From Gaiellasilicea sp963850995 (GTDB lineage: Bacteria > Actinomycetota > Thermoleophilia > Gaiellales > Gaiellaceae), in contig CAWKNQ010000004.1 of assembly GCA_963850995.1 (NCBI GenBank), forward strand, positions 496,001-560,000: DNA of 64,000 nucleotides. The letters are read 5' to 3'. The stretch's first letter is position 1; every line of letters starts with the position of its first letter. The translations under genes were made by a program, and so were the position numbers. Of this stretch, positions 10,381 through 21,148 are shown in pieces. The notes beneath the pieces are model-generated. The model worked only from the letters and a program-made list of their open reading frames with translations. It was not told the DNA's origin and did no database searches.

Positions 10381-10979
10381 ACAAGAGTGTCGACCCGAAG
10401 CGCGTCTCGACGCGGCCGCTCGCGCAGGCGGGCCTCCAGTCCGAGCGCCTGCTCTGGCCGACGAAAGGGAAGGGCGTCTTCGAGGAGGAGGTCGAGAATC
10501 TCGAGGACGCGCTCGGGCTGACGACGCTCGAGAAAGCGCTCGCGTGGGCGCAGACGAAGTCGATGTGGCCCGCGACGTTCGGGCTCGCGTGTTGCGCGAT
10601 CGAGATGATGTCGATCGTCTCGTCGCGCTACGACATCGCCCGCTTCGGGATGGAGAAGTTCAGCTCGTCGCCCCGCCAGGCAGACCTGCTGATCGTCTCG
10701 GGGCGCGTCGCGCACAAGATGGCGGCGCCGCTGCGTCAGGTCTACGACCAGATGCTCGAGCCGAAGTGGGTGATCGCCATGGGCGCGTGCGCGAGCTCGG
10801 GCGGGATGTTCAACAACTACACGATCCTGCAGGGCGTGGACAAGATCGTCCCGGTCGACATCCACGTGCCCGGCTGCCCACCGCGGCCGGAGGCGCTGAT
10901 GGAGGGGATCATGCGCCTGCACGAGAAGGTGCTGGCCGGGGTGCCGCCCGCCTACCAGATTCGCGGAGTGGCCTCGTAG
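10371..10979 (+). CDS. nuoB: NADH-quinone oxidoreductase subunit B
   Basis: A 202-residue peripheral-arm subunit that holds cluster N2, the last Fe-S centre before quinone. The ligand cysteines are in GLACCAIEMM, GACASSGG and GCPPRPEAL. An N-terminal extension of about 40 residues precedes the conserved core. It overlaps nuoA upstream, and its TAG overlaps the GTG start of nuoC. Confidence 0.96.
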   Translation: MALDKSVDPKRVSTRPLAQAGLQSERLLWPTKGKGVFEEEVENLEDALGLTTLEKALAWAQTKSMWPATFGLACCAIEMMSIVSSRYDIARFGMEKFSSSPRQADLLIVSGRVAHKMAAPLRQVYDQMLEPKWVIAMGACASSGGMFNNYTILQGVDKIVPVDIHVPGCPPRPEALMEGIMRLHEKVLAGVPPAYQIRGVAS

Positions 10980-11525
10980 TGACCTACGAGGGGGTTCCGG
11001 GTCTCGTCGAGACGAAGGAGGCGTTCGGCGAGACGACGCTCGTCGTCGACCCCACGCGCCTCGTCGAGGCGTGCTCGCACCTGCGGGACGAGCTCGGCTT
11101 CGACCTCCTCGTCGACATCACCGCGACCGACTATCTCGGCTGGGGCGAGACGCCCGTCGCCGGCTACATCGGCACGGCCGCCGGTCGCAACCTCAACGAG
11201 CCCGCTGCGCAGGGGTATGCGCGCACGCCTGAGCCGAAGCCGACGCGCTTCACCGTCAGCTATCACCTCGTTCGCGTCGCCGACGACTCGGCGCGCGTGC
11301 GCGTCCAGGTCCGGCTCGACGACGGCGACCCGGTCGCGACGGTCGTTCCGGTCTGGCCCACTGCGGACTGGCACGAGCGCGAGGCCTACGACATGTTCGG
11401 GATCGTCTTCGAGGGCCACCCGAACCTGACGCGGATCCTGATGGAAGACGACTGGGAAGGGCCATCCGCTGCGGAAGGACTATCCGATCGGCGGCGAGCC
11501 GGTCCGCTTCTCGGAGGCGGAGTAG
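10979..11525 (+). CDS. nuoC: NADH-quinone oxidoreductase subunit C, one-base frameshift near 3' end
   Basis: Starts at GTG 10979. The product contains the NuoC signature DWHEREAYDMFGIVFEGHPN (near residue 130) that packs against NuoD. At about 11461 the frame breaks: in the original frame the conserved end is lost, but with one extra base (GGGCCAT) removed it reads HPLRKDYPIGGEPVRFSEAE and stops at TAG 11523-11525. The repaired length is about 181 residues, normal for a separate NuoC. The stop overlaps a GTG for nuoD. Confidence 0.9.
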
Positions 11526-12793
11526 TGGCCGTCGTCGCGCGCGCGCCGCGCGCCGATCTACGAGGGCTCGCGGATTCCGCACCCGATCCCGACCGTGCTC
11601 GAGGTCGGCCCGGGCCTCGAGGACGTCCTCACCGTCAACTTCGGGCCGAACCATCCGTCCACGCACGGCGTGCTCCGGCTGATCGTCGACCTCCACGGCG
11701 AGCACGTCGTCGGCATCGCGGCCGTGATCGGCTACCTCCACACGGGCTTCGAGAAGACGATGGAGCAGAAGACCTGGTGGAAGGGCGTCACCTACCCGGC
11801 CCGCGTCGACTACGTCTCGTTCCAGTACAACGAGCTCGTCTACGTGCTCGCGGTCGAGAAGCTGCTCCAGCTCGAGGTCCCGCGCAAGGCGACCTGGATG
11901 CGGATGGCGCTCGGCGAGCTCTCCCGGATCCACTCGCATCTCGTCTACCTCGGCACGTCCGCGCTCGAGATCGGCGCGATCTCGATGTTCTGGTACTGCT
12001 TCCGCGAGCGCGACCTCGTGCTCGACCTCTTCGAGATGGTCGCCGGGGTGCGCATGCACACCCGCTACTTCCAGGTCGGCGGGCTCGCCGAGGACATCCC
12101 GCGCGGCTTCTACGAGCAGGCGCGCGCCTTCTGCGAGCGGATGCCGAAGGCCGTCGACGACTACGAGGCGATCCTCAACTCGAACAAGATCTGGCTCGAG
12201 CGGACGGTCGGGGTCGGCCTTCTCTCGGCCGAGGACGCGATCGCGCTCGGGCAGACGGGGCCGAACCTGCGTGCCTCCGGAGTGGACTGGGATTTGCGCC
12301 GGCGCGAGCCGTACCTCGCCTATCCCGACGTCGACTTCGAGGTGCCCGTGTACGGCGGCGGGGACGTCTACGACCGCTACCGGGTCCGCGTCGACGAGAT
12401 GCGGGAGTCGACCCGGATCATCGCCCAGTGCGTCGACCGGCTCGAGGAGATGCAGGGCGAGCCGTGGATCGCGGACGACCGCAAGGTCGTGCTGCCGCCG
12501 CGCGAGGAGCTGCACACCTCGATGGAGTCGCTGATCCACCACTTCAAGATCGTCACCGAGGGCTATCGCGTGCCGGAGGGCGAGGTCTACGTCGGGGTCG
12601 AGTCGGCGCGCGGCGAGTCGGGCTGCTACCTCGTCTCGGACGGGGGCCCGAAGCCGTGGCGCGTCAAGTTCCGGGCGCCGTCCTTCGCCGCGCTCCACGC
12701 GACCGCCGCCTGCATGACGGACGCCGCCGTGGCCGACCTGATCGCGATCGTCGGCTCGCTCGACGCCGTCGATGGGAGACGTCGACCGGATGA
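11525..12793 (+). CDS. nuoD: NADH-quinone oxidoreductase subunit D, frameshifts at both ends
   Basis: The 49-kDa subunit that forms the quinone site with NuoB. From base 11568 to about 12770 one frame holds the whole conserved body, including NFGPNHPSTHGVLRL, IGYLHTGFEKTME and RGESGCYLVSDGG. The only good start (GTG 11525, overlapping the nuoC stop) is in a different frame; one extra base in the GCGCGCGC run near 11545 joins them. The expected C-terminus, MGDVDR, appears at 12773-12790 in the next frame, needing another extra base near 12771. The TGA at 12791 lies in a third frame. Boundaries are therefore approximate. Confidence 0.88.
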   Translation: MAVVARAPRADLRGLADSAPDPDRARGRPGPRGRPHRQLRAEPSVHARRAPADRRPPRRARRRHRGRDRLPPHGLREDDGAEDLVEGRHLPGPRRLRLVPVQRARLRARGREAAPARGPAQGDLDADGARRALPDPLASRLPRHVRARDRRDLDVLVLLPRARPRARPLRDGRRGAHAHPLLPGRRARRGHPARLLRAGARLLRADAEGRRRLRGDPQLEQDLARADGRGRPSLGRGRDRARADGAEPACLRSGLGFAPARAVPRLSRRRLRGARVRRRGRLRPLPGPRRRDAGVDPDHRPVRRPARGDAGRAVDRGRPQGRAAAARGAAHLDGVADPPLQDRHRGLSRAGGRGLRRGRVGARRVGLLPRLGRGPEAVARQVPGAVLRRAPRDRRLHDGRRRGRPDRDRRLARRRRWETSTG

Positions 12794-13247
12794 GCTCGAC
12801 TGCTCTACGACGAGATCCAGAAGGTTCGCGCCCTCTACCCGGAGTCGCGGTCGGCGACGCTGCCGGCCCTGCGGCTCGCGCAGGAGCGATACGGCTGGCT
12901 CCCGCCGGAGGCCTTCCGCGAGGTGGCGGAGGCGCTCGAGGAGACACCCGCGTACTGCATGGCGGTCGCCTCCTTCTACGACATGTACCACCTGGAACCG
13001 GTCGGGAAGCACGTCGTCGAGGTCTGCACGAACATCTCCTGCGCGCTCGTCGGCGCGCAGCAGGTGCTCGAGGCGTTCGAGTCGGAGCTCGGCGTGCGTG
13101 CCGGCGAGACGACCGAGGACGGCGAGATCACACTCCGCACGGTCGAGTGCGCGGGCGGCTGCGGGTGGGGCACCGTCGTCGCGGTCGACCACCGCTACCG
13201 CGAGCGGCTCACGGCCGCCGACGTCCCGGCGATCGTGGAGGAGCTTC

Positions 13248-13258
<11 letters not shown>
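12790..13258 (+). CDS. nuoE: NADH-quinone oxidoreductase subunit E, start region disturbed
   Basis: The 24-kDa [2Fe-2S] subunit. The thioredoxin-like domain is complete, with ligands in EVCTNISC and VECAGGCGW. Conservation begins at LYDEIQKVRALYP (12803). The only upstream ATG (12790) is one base out of frame, so an extra base between 12790 and 12803 is likely; otherwise a rare CTG at 12800 would have to serve. It ends at TGA 13256-13258 and overlaps nuoF by 11 bases. Confidence 0.88.
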
Positions 13259-14569
<1,311 letters not shown>

Positions 14570-14573
<4 letters not shown>

Positions 14574-16759
14574 GCGCGCTCGAGACGGTCAAGGTGACCG
14601 TCGACGGGCGCGAGGTCGAGGTCGCGAAGGGCACCGGGCTCGTCGAGACAGCGGCCGCGGCCGGGATCGAGATCCCCGTCTTCTGCTACGAGCCGCGTCT
14701 CGGGCCGCCGGTCGGCGCCTGCCGTATGTGCCTCGTCGAGATCGAAGGGATGCCGAAGCTCCAGGCCGGCTGCACGCTGACCGCGCAGGACGGGATGATC
14801 GTGCGCACGGCACAGTCGTCCGCGAAGGCGGCGGAGGGGCAGGAGGCGACGCTCGAGTTCATCCTCGTCAACCACCCGCTCGACTGTCCGGTCTGCGACA
14901 AGGGCGGCGAGTGCCCGCTCCAGGACCTGACCTTCAAGTACGGGCCGGGCTCGACGCGGATGACCTTCCCGAAGCGGACGTTCGACAAGCCGATCCCGAT
15001 CTCGCCCACGATCGCGCTCGACCGCGAGCGCTGCATCCTCTGCTACCGCTGCACGCGCTTCTCCTCCGACGTCGCCGAGGACGGGCAGCTCGTGGCACGC
15101 GACCGCGGCGCCCGTTCGCTGATCACGACCTTCGAGGACGAGGCGTACCGGGCGCCCTTCAGCGGCAACGTGATCGAGCTCTGCCCCGTCGGCGCCCTCA
15201 CGTCGACGCAGTACCGCTTCGAGGCGCGCCCGTGGGAGATCCAGAACGTGCCCACCGTGTGCGGGCTCTGCCCGGTCGGCTGCAACGTCTCTGCGACCAC
15301 GCGCGAGGGGAAGGTCAAGCGCATCCTCTCCCGCAACCACCCGGAGGTCGATCAGGGCTGGCTCTGCGACAAGGGCCGCTTCGCGTACCCGCACATCTAC
15401 GCCGACGACCGGATCGTCGACCCGCTCGAGCGGACGCGCCGGCGCGGTTTCGGCGAGCTCTCGTGGGACGACGCGCTCGACCGCGTCGAAGCGCTTCTGC
15501 GCGGCGCGCAGGGGCGGATCGTGACGGCCCTCTCGGGCTCCGAGACGGTCGAGCAGGCGTACGCGCTGGCGAAGCTGCTCCGCCAGGGATTGGGCGCCCA
15601 CTCCGCCGTCATGCCCGAGGCGACGTCCTGGGCGCTCGACGCCTTTCGCGCGCCGCTGTCGACGATCGCGGCGGCCGAGATCGTCGTCGTGGTCGGCGAG
15701 GACGACGTCGCCGACCGCGCCCCGATCGTCGAGCTCTGGCTCAAGCAGGCCCGCCGCAACGGCGCCGAGGTCGTGCTCCGGCCGGATGTGAAGCTGGGCA
15801 AGAAGCTCGCCGAGCGCGTGTCGACGTCGGACCGCGCTGTTCTGATCTGGTCGGGCCGTGGCGGAGGCGGGGGCGCCCGGCTCGCGGAGCTCGCGCACAA
15901 GCTGGGGCTCGACGGCAAGCCCGGCTGCGCCGCCTTCCACCTGCCGTCGACCCCGAACGCCCGTGGCGTCGCCGACGCGTGGGCAGCGGCCGCCGACGAA
16001 GAGGAGGCGAACCCGGAGCCGATCGGGCTCCTGATCGTCTCCGGCGACGAAGCGGTGGCCGACCCGGCCGTCCGCGTGCTCGCCGAGCGGGCCGAGCACG
16101 TGCTTGCGGTCACGATGTTCCAGGGGCTCGCCGTCGGCTGGGCGGATGTCGTGCTCCCCGGGACGAGCTATCTCGAGCGGGACGGGTCCTACTACAACCT
16201 CGAGGGCCGCGTGCAGCGTCTGCGCCGCGCTGTAATCCCGCCCGTTCCGGACGAGCTCGCCTGGATCGCCAAGCTGGCGGAGCGCTTCGACGTCGAGCTC
16301 TCGCCGCATGCGTCCGTCGTCTTCGCCGAGCTTTCCGAGCTGATCTACCGGGGGCTCGCGTTCGGCGAGGTCGGCGAGCGGGCGCCGCTCCCGGAGCGAG
16401 CTCCCTACACGGCTCCCGAGCGTGCCGCGGCTGCGCCGGTCACGCCCGCCGCCGCCGAGCAGGACGAGCACTTCCTCGGCACGCTGAAGCTCCGCCGCTA
16501 CCGGCCTCTTTTCTCCGGCCCCGCGGTCGAGCGCGTGCCGGAGCTCGCCTTCCAGCGTCCGGAAGCCGTGATCGAGCTGGCTGCGAGCGACGCCGAGCGC
16601 CGCCAGATCGCAAGCGGCGACCCGGTCCGCGTCCGCTCGAACGGGACGTCGGTCGAGTTGCGAGCCCGGGTGAGCCGGGCGCTCGCAGCCGGCACCGCCC
16701 GCATCGCCGAGGAGCACGCCGGCGACCTCCACCTCGACGTCGAGGTGGTGAAAGCATGA
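14570..16759 (+). CDS. nuoG: NADH-quinone oxidoreductase subunit G
   Basis: A 729-residue Fe-S subunit starting at GTG 14570. The N-terminal [2Fe-2S] domain has ligands in VFCYEPRL and GACRMCLVEIEG. It is followed by DCPVCDKGGECPLQDL and the cluster-binding RCILCYRCTRF, then a molybdopterin-oxidoreductase-like domain that begins with CGLCPVGCNV and GWLCDKGRF. The last about 350 residues are a degenerate MopB fold, as usual for NuoG. An Ala/Pro-rich linker lies near residues 610-635. It overlaps nuoH by four bases. Confidence 0.95.
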
Positions 16760-17742
16760 GCGAGCCCTGGTGGGTGTCGGTGATCAAGAGCGTGATCGTG
16801 ATCAACCTCGTCATGGGCGCCTTCGCCTACCTGACGCTCGCCGAGCGGAAGGTGATGGGCCGGATGCAGCTCCGCTACGGCCCGAACCGGGCAGGCCCGT
16901 TCGGGCTGCTGCAGCCGATCGCCGACCTGATGAAGCTGATCCGGAAGGAGAGCTTCTTCCCGGCCTCAGCCGTCGACGTGCTCTACATCAGCTCGCCCTT
17001 CGTGGCCGCCTTCGCGGCCCTCTGCACCTTCTCGGTGATCCCGTTCGGGCCGGGCTGGGAGATCTTCGGCACCCAGGTCGACGGTCAGATCGCGGACGTC
17101 CCGATCGCGCTGATCCTCATCTTCGCGATCGGCTCCGTCGGCATCTACGGCTTCATCGTCGGCGGCTGGGCCTCGGACTCGAAGTACGCCCTGCTGGGCT
17201 CGATGCGGACGTGCGCGCAGCTCGTCAGCTACGAGGTGTCGCTCGCGCTGAGCGTGCTCGGCGTCGTCCTGATGGCGCACACGCTCTCGTTGACCGAGAT
17301 CGTCGCGGCGCAGGACGAGTGGTGGTACATCGTCCCGCAGTTCGTCGGCTTCGTCGTCTTCATGCTCGCCGGCACCGCCGAGACCGCCCGAGCGCCGTTC
17401 GACCTCCCCGAGGCCGAGCAGGAGCTGGTGGCGGGCTACCACACGGAGTACGGCGGCATGCGCTTCGGCCTCTTCACGATGAGCGAGTACATCAACCTGA
17501 TCACGCTCTCCGGGCTCGCCGTGACGCTCTTCCTCGGCGGCTGGCACTTCCCGGTGTGGGAAGGGCTCGCGCCGCTCTGGTTCGTCCTGAAGCTGCTCGT
17601 GCTCCTGTTCGTCTTCATCTGGATGCGGACGACGCTGCCGCGCCTGCGCTACGACCAGCTGATGCGATTCGGCTGGAAGGTGCTGCTTCCCGTGGCGACG
17701 ATCAACGCCGTCATCACCGCGATCCTGGTGGTCTGGATTTAG
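16756..17742 (+). CDS. nuoH: NADH-quinone oxidoreductase subunit H
   Basis: A 328-residue membrane subunit at the quinone channel, with eight helices. The hallmark segments ERKVMGRMQLRYGPNRAG, LLQPIADLMKLIRKE and AETARAPFDLPEAEQELVAG are intact. The stop codon TAG (17740-17742) is the first three bases of a long inverted-repeat element (see 17740-17905), so the element supplies the end of this gene. Confidence 0.96.
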   Translation: MSEPWWVSVIKSVIVINLVMGAFAYLTLAERKVMGRMQLRYGPNRAGPFGLLQPIADLMKLIRKESFFPASAVDVLYISSPFVAAFAALCTFSVIPFGPGWEIFGTQVDGQIADVPIALILIFAIGSVGIYGFIVGGWASDSKYALLGSMRTCAQLVSYEVSLALSVLGVVLMAHTLSLTEIVAAQDEWWYIVPQFVGFVVFMLAGTAETARAPFDLPEAEQELVAGYHTEYGGMRFGLFTMSEYINLITLSGLAVTLFLGGWHFPVWEGLAPLWFVLKLLVLLFVFIWMRTTLPRLRYDQLMRFGWKVLLPVATINAVITAILVVWI

Positions 17743-17905
17743 TGGGCCTCCCGGCAACAACTAGTGCGCCTCTGCCGCGCGATCTGCGGCGCGATGCGGC
17801 GTCCTCAGTCGCGTCCATACCTTCAGGTATGAACGCTCCCTGCGTCCTTGCCTCGCTTGCAGCTCGCACGGCAGAGACGCGAAGTCGTCACCGGGAGACC
17901 CACTA
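17740..17905. repeat. Long-hairpin repeat element, copy 1 (between nuoH and nuoI)
   Basis: A 166-bp element whose two ends are inverted repeats of about 50 bp. The left arm from TAGTGGG at 17740 matches the reverse complement of the right arm ending CCCACTA at 17905, with mostly transition differences. Inside, CTCTGCCG (17770-17777) pairs with CGGCAGAG (17869-17876). A terminal hairpin at 17812-17835 has stem CATACC/GGTATG and loop TTCA. The central 63 nt (17793-17855) match copy 2 at 39268-39330 except for changes that mostly preserve base pairing. It begins in the nuoH stop codon and ends on the base before the nuoI ATG. Confidence 0.85.
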
Positions 17906-18394
17906 ATGGCCATCGGAACCGCAAGGGGCTTCGGCGTCACCTTCAAGCACATCTTCAAGCGCCCGATCACGCAGGAGTACCCGGAGTTCAAGCGGCCGGT
18001 CTACCCCCGTTTCCGTGGGCGCCACCGGCTGCACGTGCACGAGAACGGCCTCGAGAAGTGCGTCGGGTGCTCGCTCTGCGCCGCCGCTTGCCCGGCCGAC
18101 TGCATCCGCGTCGTCCCGGCCGAGAACACGCCCGACAACCGCGTCTCGGCCGGCGAGCGTTACGCCCGCATCTACGAGATCAACATGAGCCGCTGCATCT
18201 TCTGCGGCTACTGCGAGCTCGCCTGCCCGTTCGACGCGATCACGCTCGGCAACGAGTACGAGATCTCCGAGTACTCGCGCGACGACCTGATCTACACCAA
18301 GGACATGCTGCTCGAGGAGCCGATGAAGCGAACCCCCGTCGCCGACCGGGACCTCTACGACACGCCCATCCCCGCCTACCGCTCCAGCTCCTGA
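17906..18394 (+). CDS. nuoI: NADH-quinone oxidoreductase subunit I
   Basis: A 162-residue protein with two [4Fe-4S] ferredoxin motifs: CVGCSLCAAACPADC and CIFCGYCELACPFD (clusters N6a and N6b). The N-terminal amphipathic segment is normal. Its ATG follows the right arm of the hairpin element without a gap, so no clear Shine-Dalgarno outside the element is available: GGGAGA at 17893-17898 lies within the arm and may serve. Translation may therefore depend on the element being open. Confidence 0.95.
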   Translation: MAIGTARGFGVTFKHIFKRPITQEYPEFKRPVYPRFRGRHRLHVHENGLEKCVGCSLCAAACPADCIRVVPAENTPDNRVSAGERYARIYEINMSRCIFCGYCELACPFDAITLGNEYEISEYSRDDLIYTKDMLLEEPMKRTPVADRDLYDTPIPAYRSSS

Positions 18395-18397
18395 GGT

Positions 18398-18949
18398 ATG
18401 GGCGATTTCCTCGTCTGGGTGATCTGGTTCCTGGCCGCGGCGGCCTGCCTCGGCTCCGGTCTCGCCGTGATCTCGTTCGTGAACCCGTTCTACTCGGCGC
18501 TGGCGCTGATCGGGAACCTCGGCTCGCTCGCCGTCCTCTTCCTGCTCGCCTCGGCCGAGTTCGTCGCGGCCGCGCAGGTGCTCGTCTACGCCGGCGCGGT
18601 GATGGTCATGTTCCTGTTCGTGATCGCGTATCTCGGCGACCGCACCGAAGGGCCGTTCACGGGCGGGCCGTCGTGGGTGTCCGTGGGCGCGCTCGTCGCC
18701 GCGTCGGCGCTGCTCGTGGAGATCGTGGTCGTGATCGGCCTCGCGGCCGGGAACGGCCTCGCCGACGAGGCGGAGATCACGCGCGCCTTCGGCAGCCCGG
18801 AGGAGGTCGGGCGGCTGTTCCTGACCGACCACCTGCTCGCGTTCGAGATCACCTCGATCGTCCTGCTCGTCGCCGCGGTCGGCGGTGTCGTCCTCGGGAC
18901 GCGCTCGCGGGCCGAAGACGAGGAGGAGGCTGCGCGTGCAGGGTCCTGA
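18398..18949 (+). CDS. nuoJ: NADH-quinone oxidoreductase subunit J
   Basis: A 183-residue membrane subunit with five helices. Conserved features include NPFYSALALIGNLGSLAVLF and AAAQVLVYAGAVMVMFLFV (the pi-bulge helix). It starts three bases after the nuoI stop and overlaps nuoK by 14 bases. Confidence 0.94.
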   Translation: MGDFLVWVIWFLAAAACLGSGLAVISFVNPFYSALALIGNLGSLAVLFLLASAEFVAAAQVLVYAGAVMVMFLFVIAYLGDRTEGPFTGGPSWVSVGALVAASALLVEIVVVIGLAAGNGLADEAEITRAFGSPEEVGRLFLTDHLLAFEITSIVLLVAAVGGVVLGTRSRAEDEEEAARAGS

Positions 18950-19244
18950 CGTCTCCTGGTACCTCGTCGTCAGCGCGATCCTGTTCGGGATCGGCATCGC
19001 CGGTGTGCTCCTGCGGCGCAGCCCGCTGATCGTGCTGCTCTCGCTCGAGATCATGCTCAACGCCGCCAACCTCGCCCTGATCGCGTTCGCACGCCTTCAC
19101 GGCGATCACGACGGACAGGTCTTCGCGCTCGCCGTGATGGCGGTCGCGGCGTCCGAGGTCGTCGTCGGCCTCGGGCTGATCGTCGCGATCGCGCGCAAGC
19201 GCCTCGACCTCGACGTCGACCGGCTCCGGGTGCTCAGAGGATGA
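18936..19244 (+). CDS. nuoK: NADH-quinone oxidoreductase subunit K
   Basis: A 102-residue, three-helix antiporter-like subunit. The conserved glutamates are in LLSLEIMLNAANLA and AASEVVVGLGLIVA. The start is GTG 18936, inside the end of nuoJ. It overlaps nuoL by four bases. Confidence 0.94.
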   Translation: MQGPDVSWYLVVSAILFGIGIAGVLLRRSPLIVLLSLEIMLNAANLALIAFARLHGDHDGQVFALAVMAVAASEVVVGLGLIVAIARKRLDLDVDRLRVLRG

Positions 19245-21148
19245 TCTTCGGCGCCTGGCTGTGCTTGCTCGCGCCCCTGGCAGGAGCGCTCGCGATCACG
19301 CTCCTCGGCGGTTCGATCTCGCGGCGCACGGCCGGCTGGATCTCGACCCTCTCCGTCTTCACCGCCTTCGGCGGCGCGATCGCGTCGTTCGTCGGCCTGC
19401 TGAGCCGCGACCCGGAGGAGCGCGAGGCGGTCACGACCGCGTGGACCTGGCTCGCCACACGCGACTTCGAGGTAGGTCTGTCGCTGCTCGTCGACCCGCT
19501 CTCGGTCTCGATGATGCTGATCGTCTCCGGCGTGGGCGGCCTGATCGTCCTCTACTCGATCGGCTACATGCACGACGACCCCGAGGAGCGGCGCTACTTC
19601 GCCTACATGGCGCTCTTCGTCTTCTCGATGCTGCTGCTCGTCCAGGCGGGGAACTTCCTGCTCCTGCTCGCAGGCTGGGGCCTCGTCGGCCTCGCCTCGT
19701 ATCTCCTGATCGGCTTCTGGCACGAGCGGCCGGAGGCCGTCGCGGCCGCGAAGAAGGCCTTCGTGATGAACGCGTTCGGCGACGCGACGATGGCGCTCGC
19801 CTTCTTCGTGCTGATCTGGCAGACCGGCACGCTCGACTTCGCGGGCGTCTTCGCAGAGGTGGGCGGCATGTCGCAAACGCTCGTCAACCTCGTCGCCCTC
19901 GGCCTGCTGGGCGGCGCGGTCGCGAAGTCCGCCCAGATCCCGATCCACACCTGGCTCCCGGACGCGATGGAGGGCCCCACGCCGGTCTCGGCCCTGATCC
20001 ACGCCGCGACGATGGTCACCGCCGGCGTCTACCTGATCGCTCGGGCGCACCCGATCTTCGAGCAGGCGCCGGCGATCTCCGACCTCGCCGCCGGGCTCGG
20101 TGCGATCACGCTGCTCGTCGCCGGCCTCGTCGCGCTCGTGCAGACGGACATCAAGCGCGTGATCGCGTATTCGACGATGTCGCAGATCGGCTACATGTTC
20201 CTCGGCGCCGGGCTCGGGGCGTACGGGAGCGGGATGTTCCACCTGATGACGCACGCCTACTTCAAGGCGTTGCTCTTCCTCGCCGCCGGCCTCGTCATCC
20301 ACCGCCTCGCGAACGAGCAGGACATCCGGCGGATGGGCGGCGTGCGCCACGTGATGCCGAAGACGTTCATCGCCTTCCTGATCGGCTCGCTCGCGCTCGT
20401 CGGCATCCCGCCGCTGTCGGGCTTCTTCTCGAAGGACTCGATCCTGGCGTCTGCCCTGGCGAGCGGAAGTTATGGCCAGGTTCTGTACGTCGCGGGGCTG
20501 CTGGGGGCGCTGCTGACCGGGATCTACGCGTTCCGGCTCCTCTTCGTCGTCTTCCTCGGCGAGCCGTCCGCGCTCGTGCACGAGCATGAGCACGCTCACG
20601 GCCACGAGCACGGGGAGGGACCGTGGACGATGACGTGGACCGTCGCGGTGCTCACGGTGCTCACAGCCTTCGGCGGCTGGCTGCAGGTCGCCGGGCTGTG
20701 GGAGAAGTTCGGCGAGTGGCTCGACCCCGTCGCGGTCGGTCGCGAGCACTTCGGCCTCGTCGAGCCGACGGTGACCCAGGACTACGTCACGAGCGCGATC
20801 GCGGTCGGGCTGGGCCTGCTCGGGATCGGAGTCGCCTGGTTCTTCTACGGTGCGCGTGCGCGCCCGGTGCCCCGCTGGTCAGTCGTCCAGGAGACGCTCG
20901 AGCACAAGTTCTGGTTCGACGAGCTCTACGACAAGGTCTTCTACGAGCCGGCCGTCTTCATCTCCCGCCTCCTCCGGCGAGGCGTCGAGGAGCCGCTGAT
21001 CGGCGGCTCGATCGCAGGCGTGACGCTTGGTGCGCGCGAGGCGGGCGGCGCGCTCGGAGACGTGCAGACGGGGTACCTCCGGACTTACGCGCTCGCCATC
21101 GCCGCGGCGGTCGCCGTCCTCGTCGTCGTGTTCATCTCGGTGCAATGA
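19241..21148 (+). CDS. nuoL: NADH-quinone oxidoreductase subunit L
   Basis: A 635-residue proton-pumping antiporter-like subunit with the long C-terminal lateral helix. Proton-channel segments such as FLLLLAGWGLVGLASYLLIG, SAQIPIHTWLPDAMEGPTPV and SALIHAATMVTAGVYLIAR are intact. A His/Glu-rich cytoplasmic loop, EHEHAHGHEHGEG, lies near residue 447. It overlaps nuoM by four bases. Confidence 0.95.
   Translation: MIFGAWLCLLAPLAGALAITLLGGSISRRTAGWISTLSVFTAFGGAIASFVGLLSRDPEEREAVTTAWTWLATRDFEVGLSLLVDPLSVSMMLIVSGVGGLIVLYSIGYMHDDPEERRYFAYMALFVFSMLLLVQAGNFLLLLAGWGLVGLASYLLIGFWHERPEAVAAAKKAFVMNAFGDATMALAFFVLIWQTGTLDFAGVFAEVGGMSQTLVNLVALGLLGGAVAKSAQIPIHTWLPDAMEGPTPVSALIHAATMVTAGVYLIARAHPIFEQAPAISDLAAGLGAITLLVAGLVALVQTDIKRVIAYSTMSQIGYMFLGAGLGAYGSGMFHLMTHAYFKALLFLAAGLVIHRLANEQDIRRMGGVRHVMPKTFIAFLIGSLALVGIPPLSGFFSKDSILASALASGSYGQVLYVAGLLGALLTGIYAFRLLFVVFLGEPSALVHEHEHAHGHEHGEGPWTMTWTVAVLTVLTAFGGWLQVAGLWEKFGEWLDPVAVGREHFGLVEPTVTQDYVTSAIAVGLGLLGIGVAWFFYGARARPVPRWSVVQETLEHKFWFDELYDKVFYEPAVFISRLLRRGVEEPLIGGSIAGVTLGAREAGGALGDVQTGYLRTYALAIAAAVAVLVVVFISVQ

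Noticed and set aside
17740..17905. The hairpin element as a simple intrinsic terminator
   Set aside because: It lies inside an operon whose downstream genes are essential to the complex, has no T tract, and is far larger than a terminator with a conserved core.
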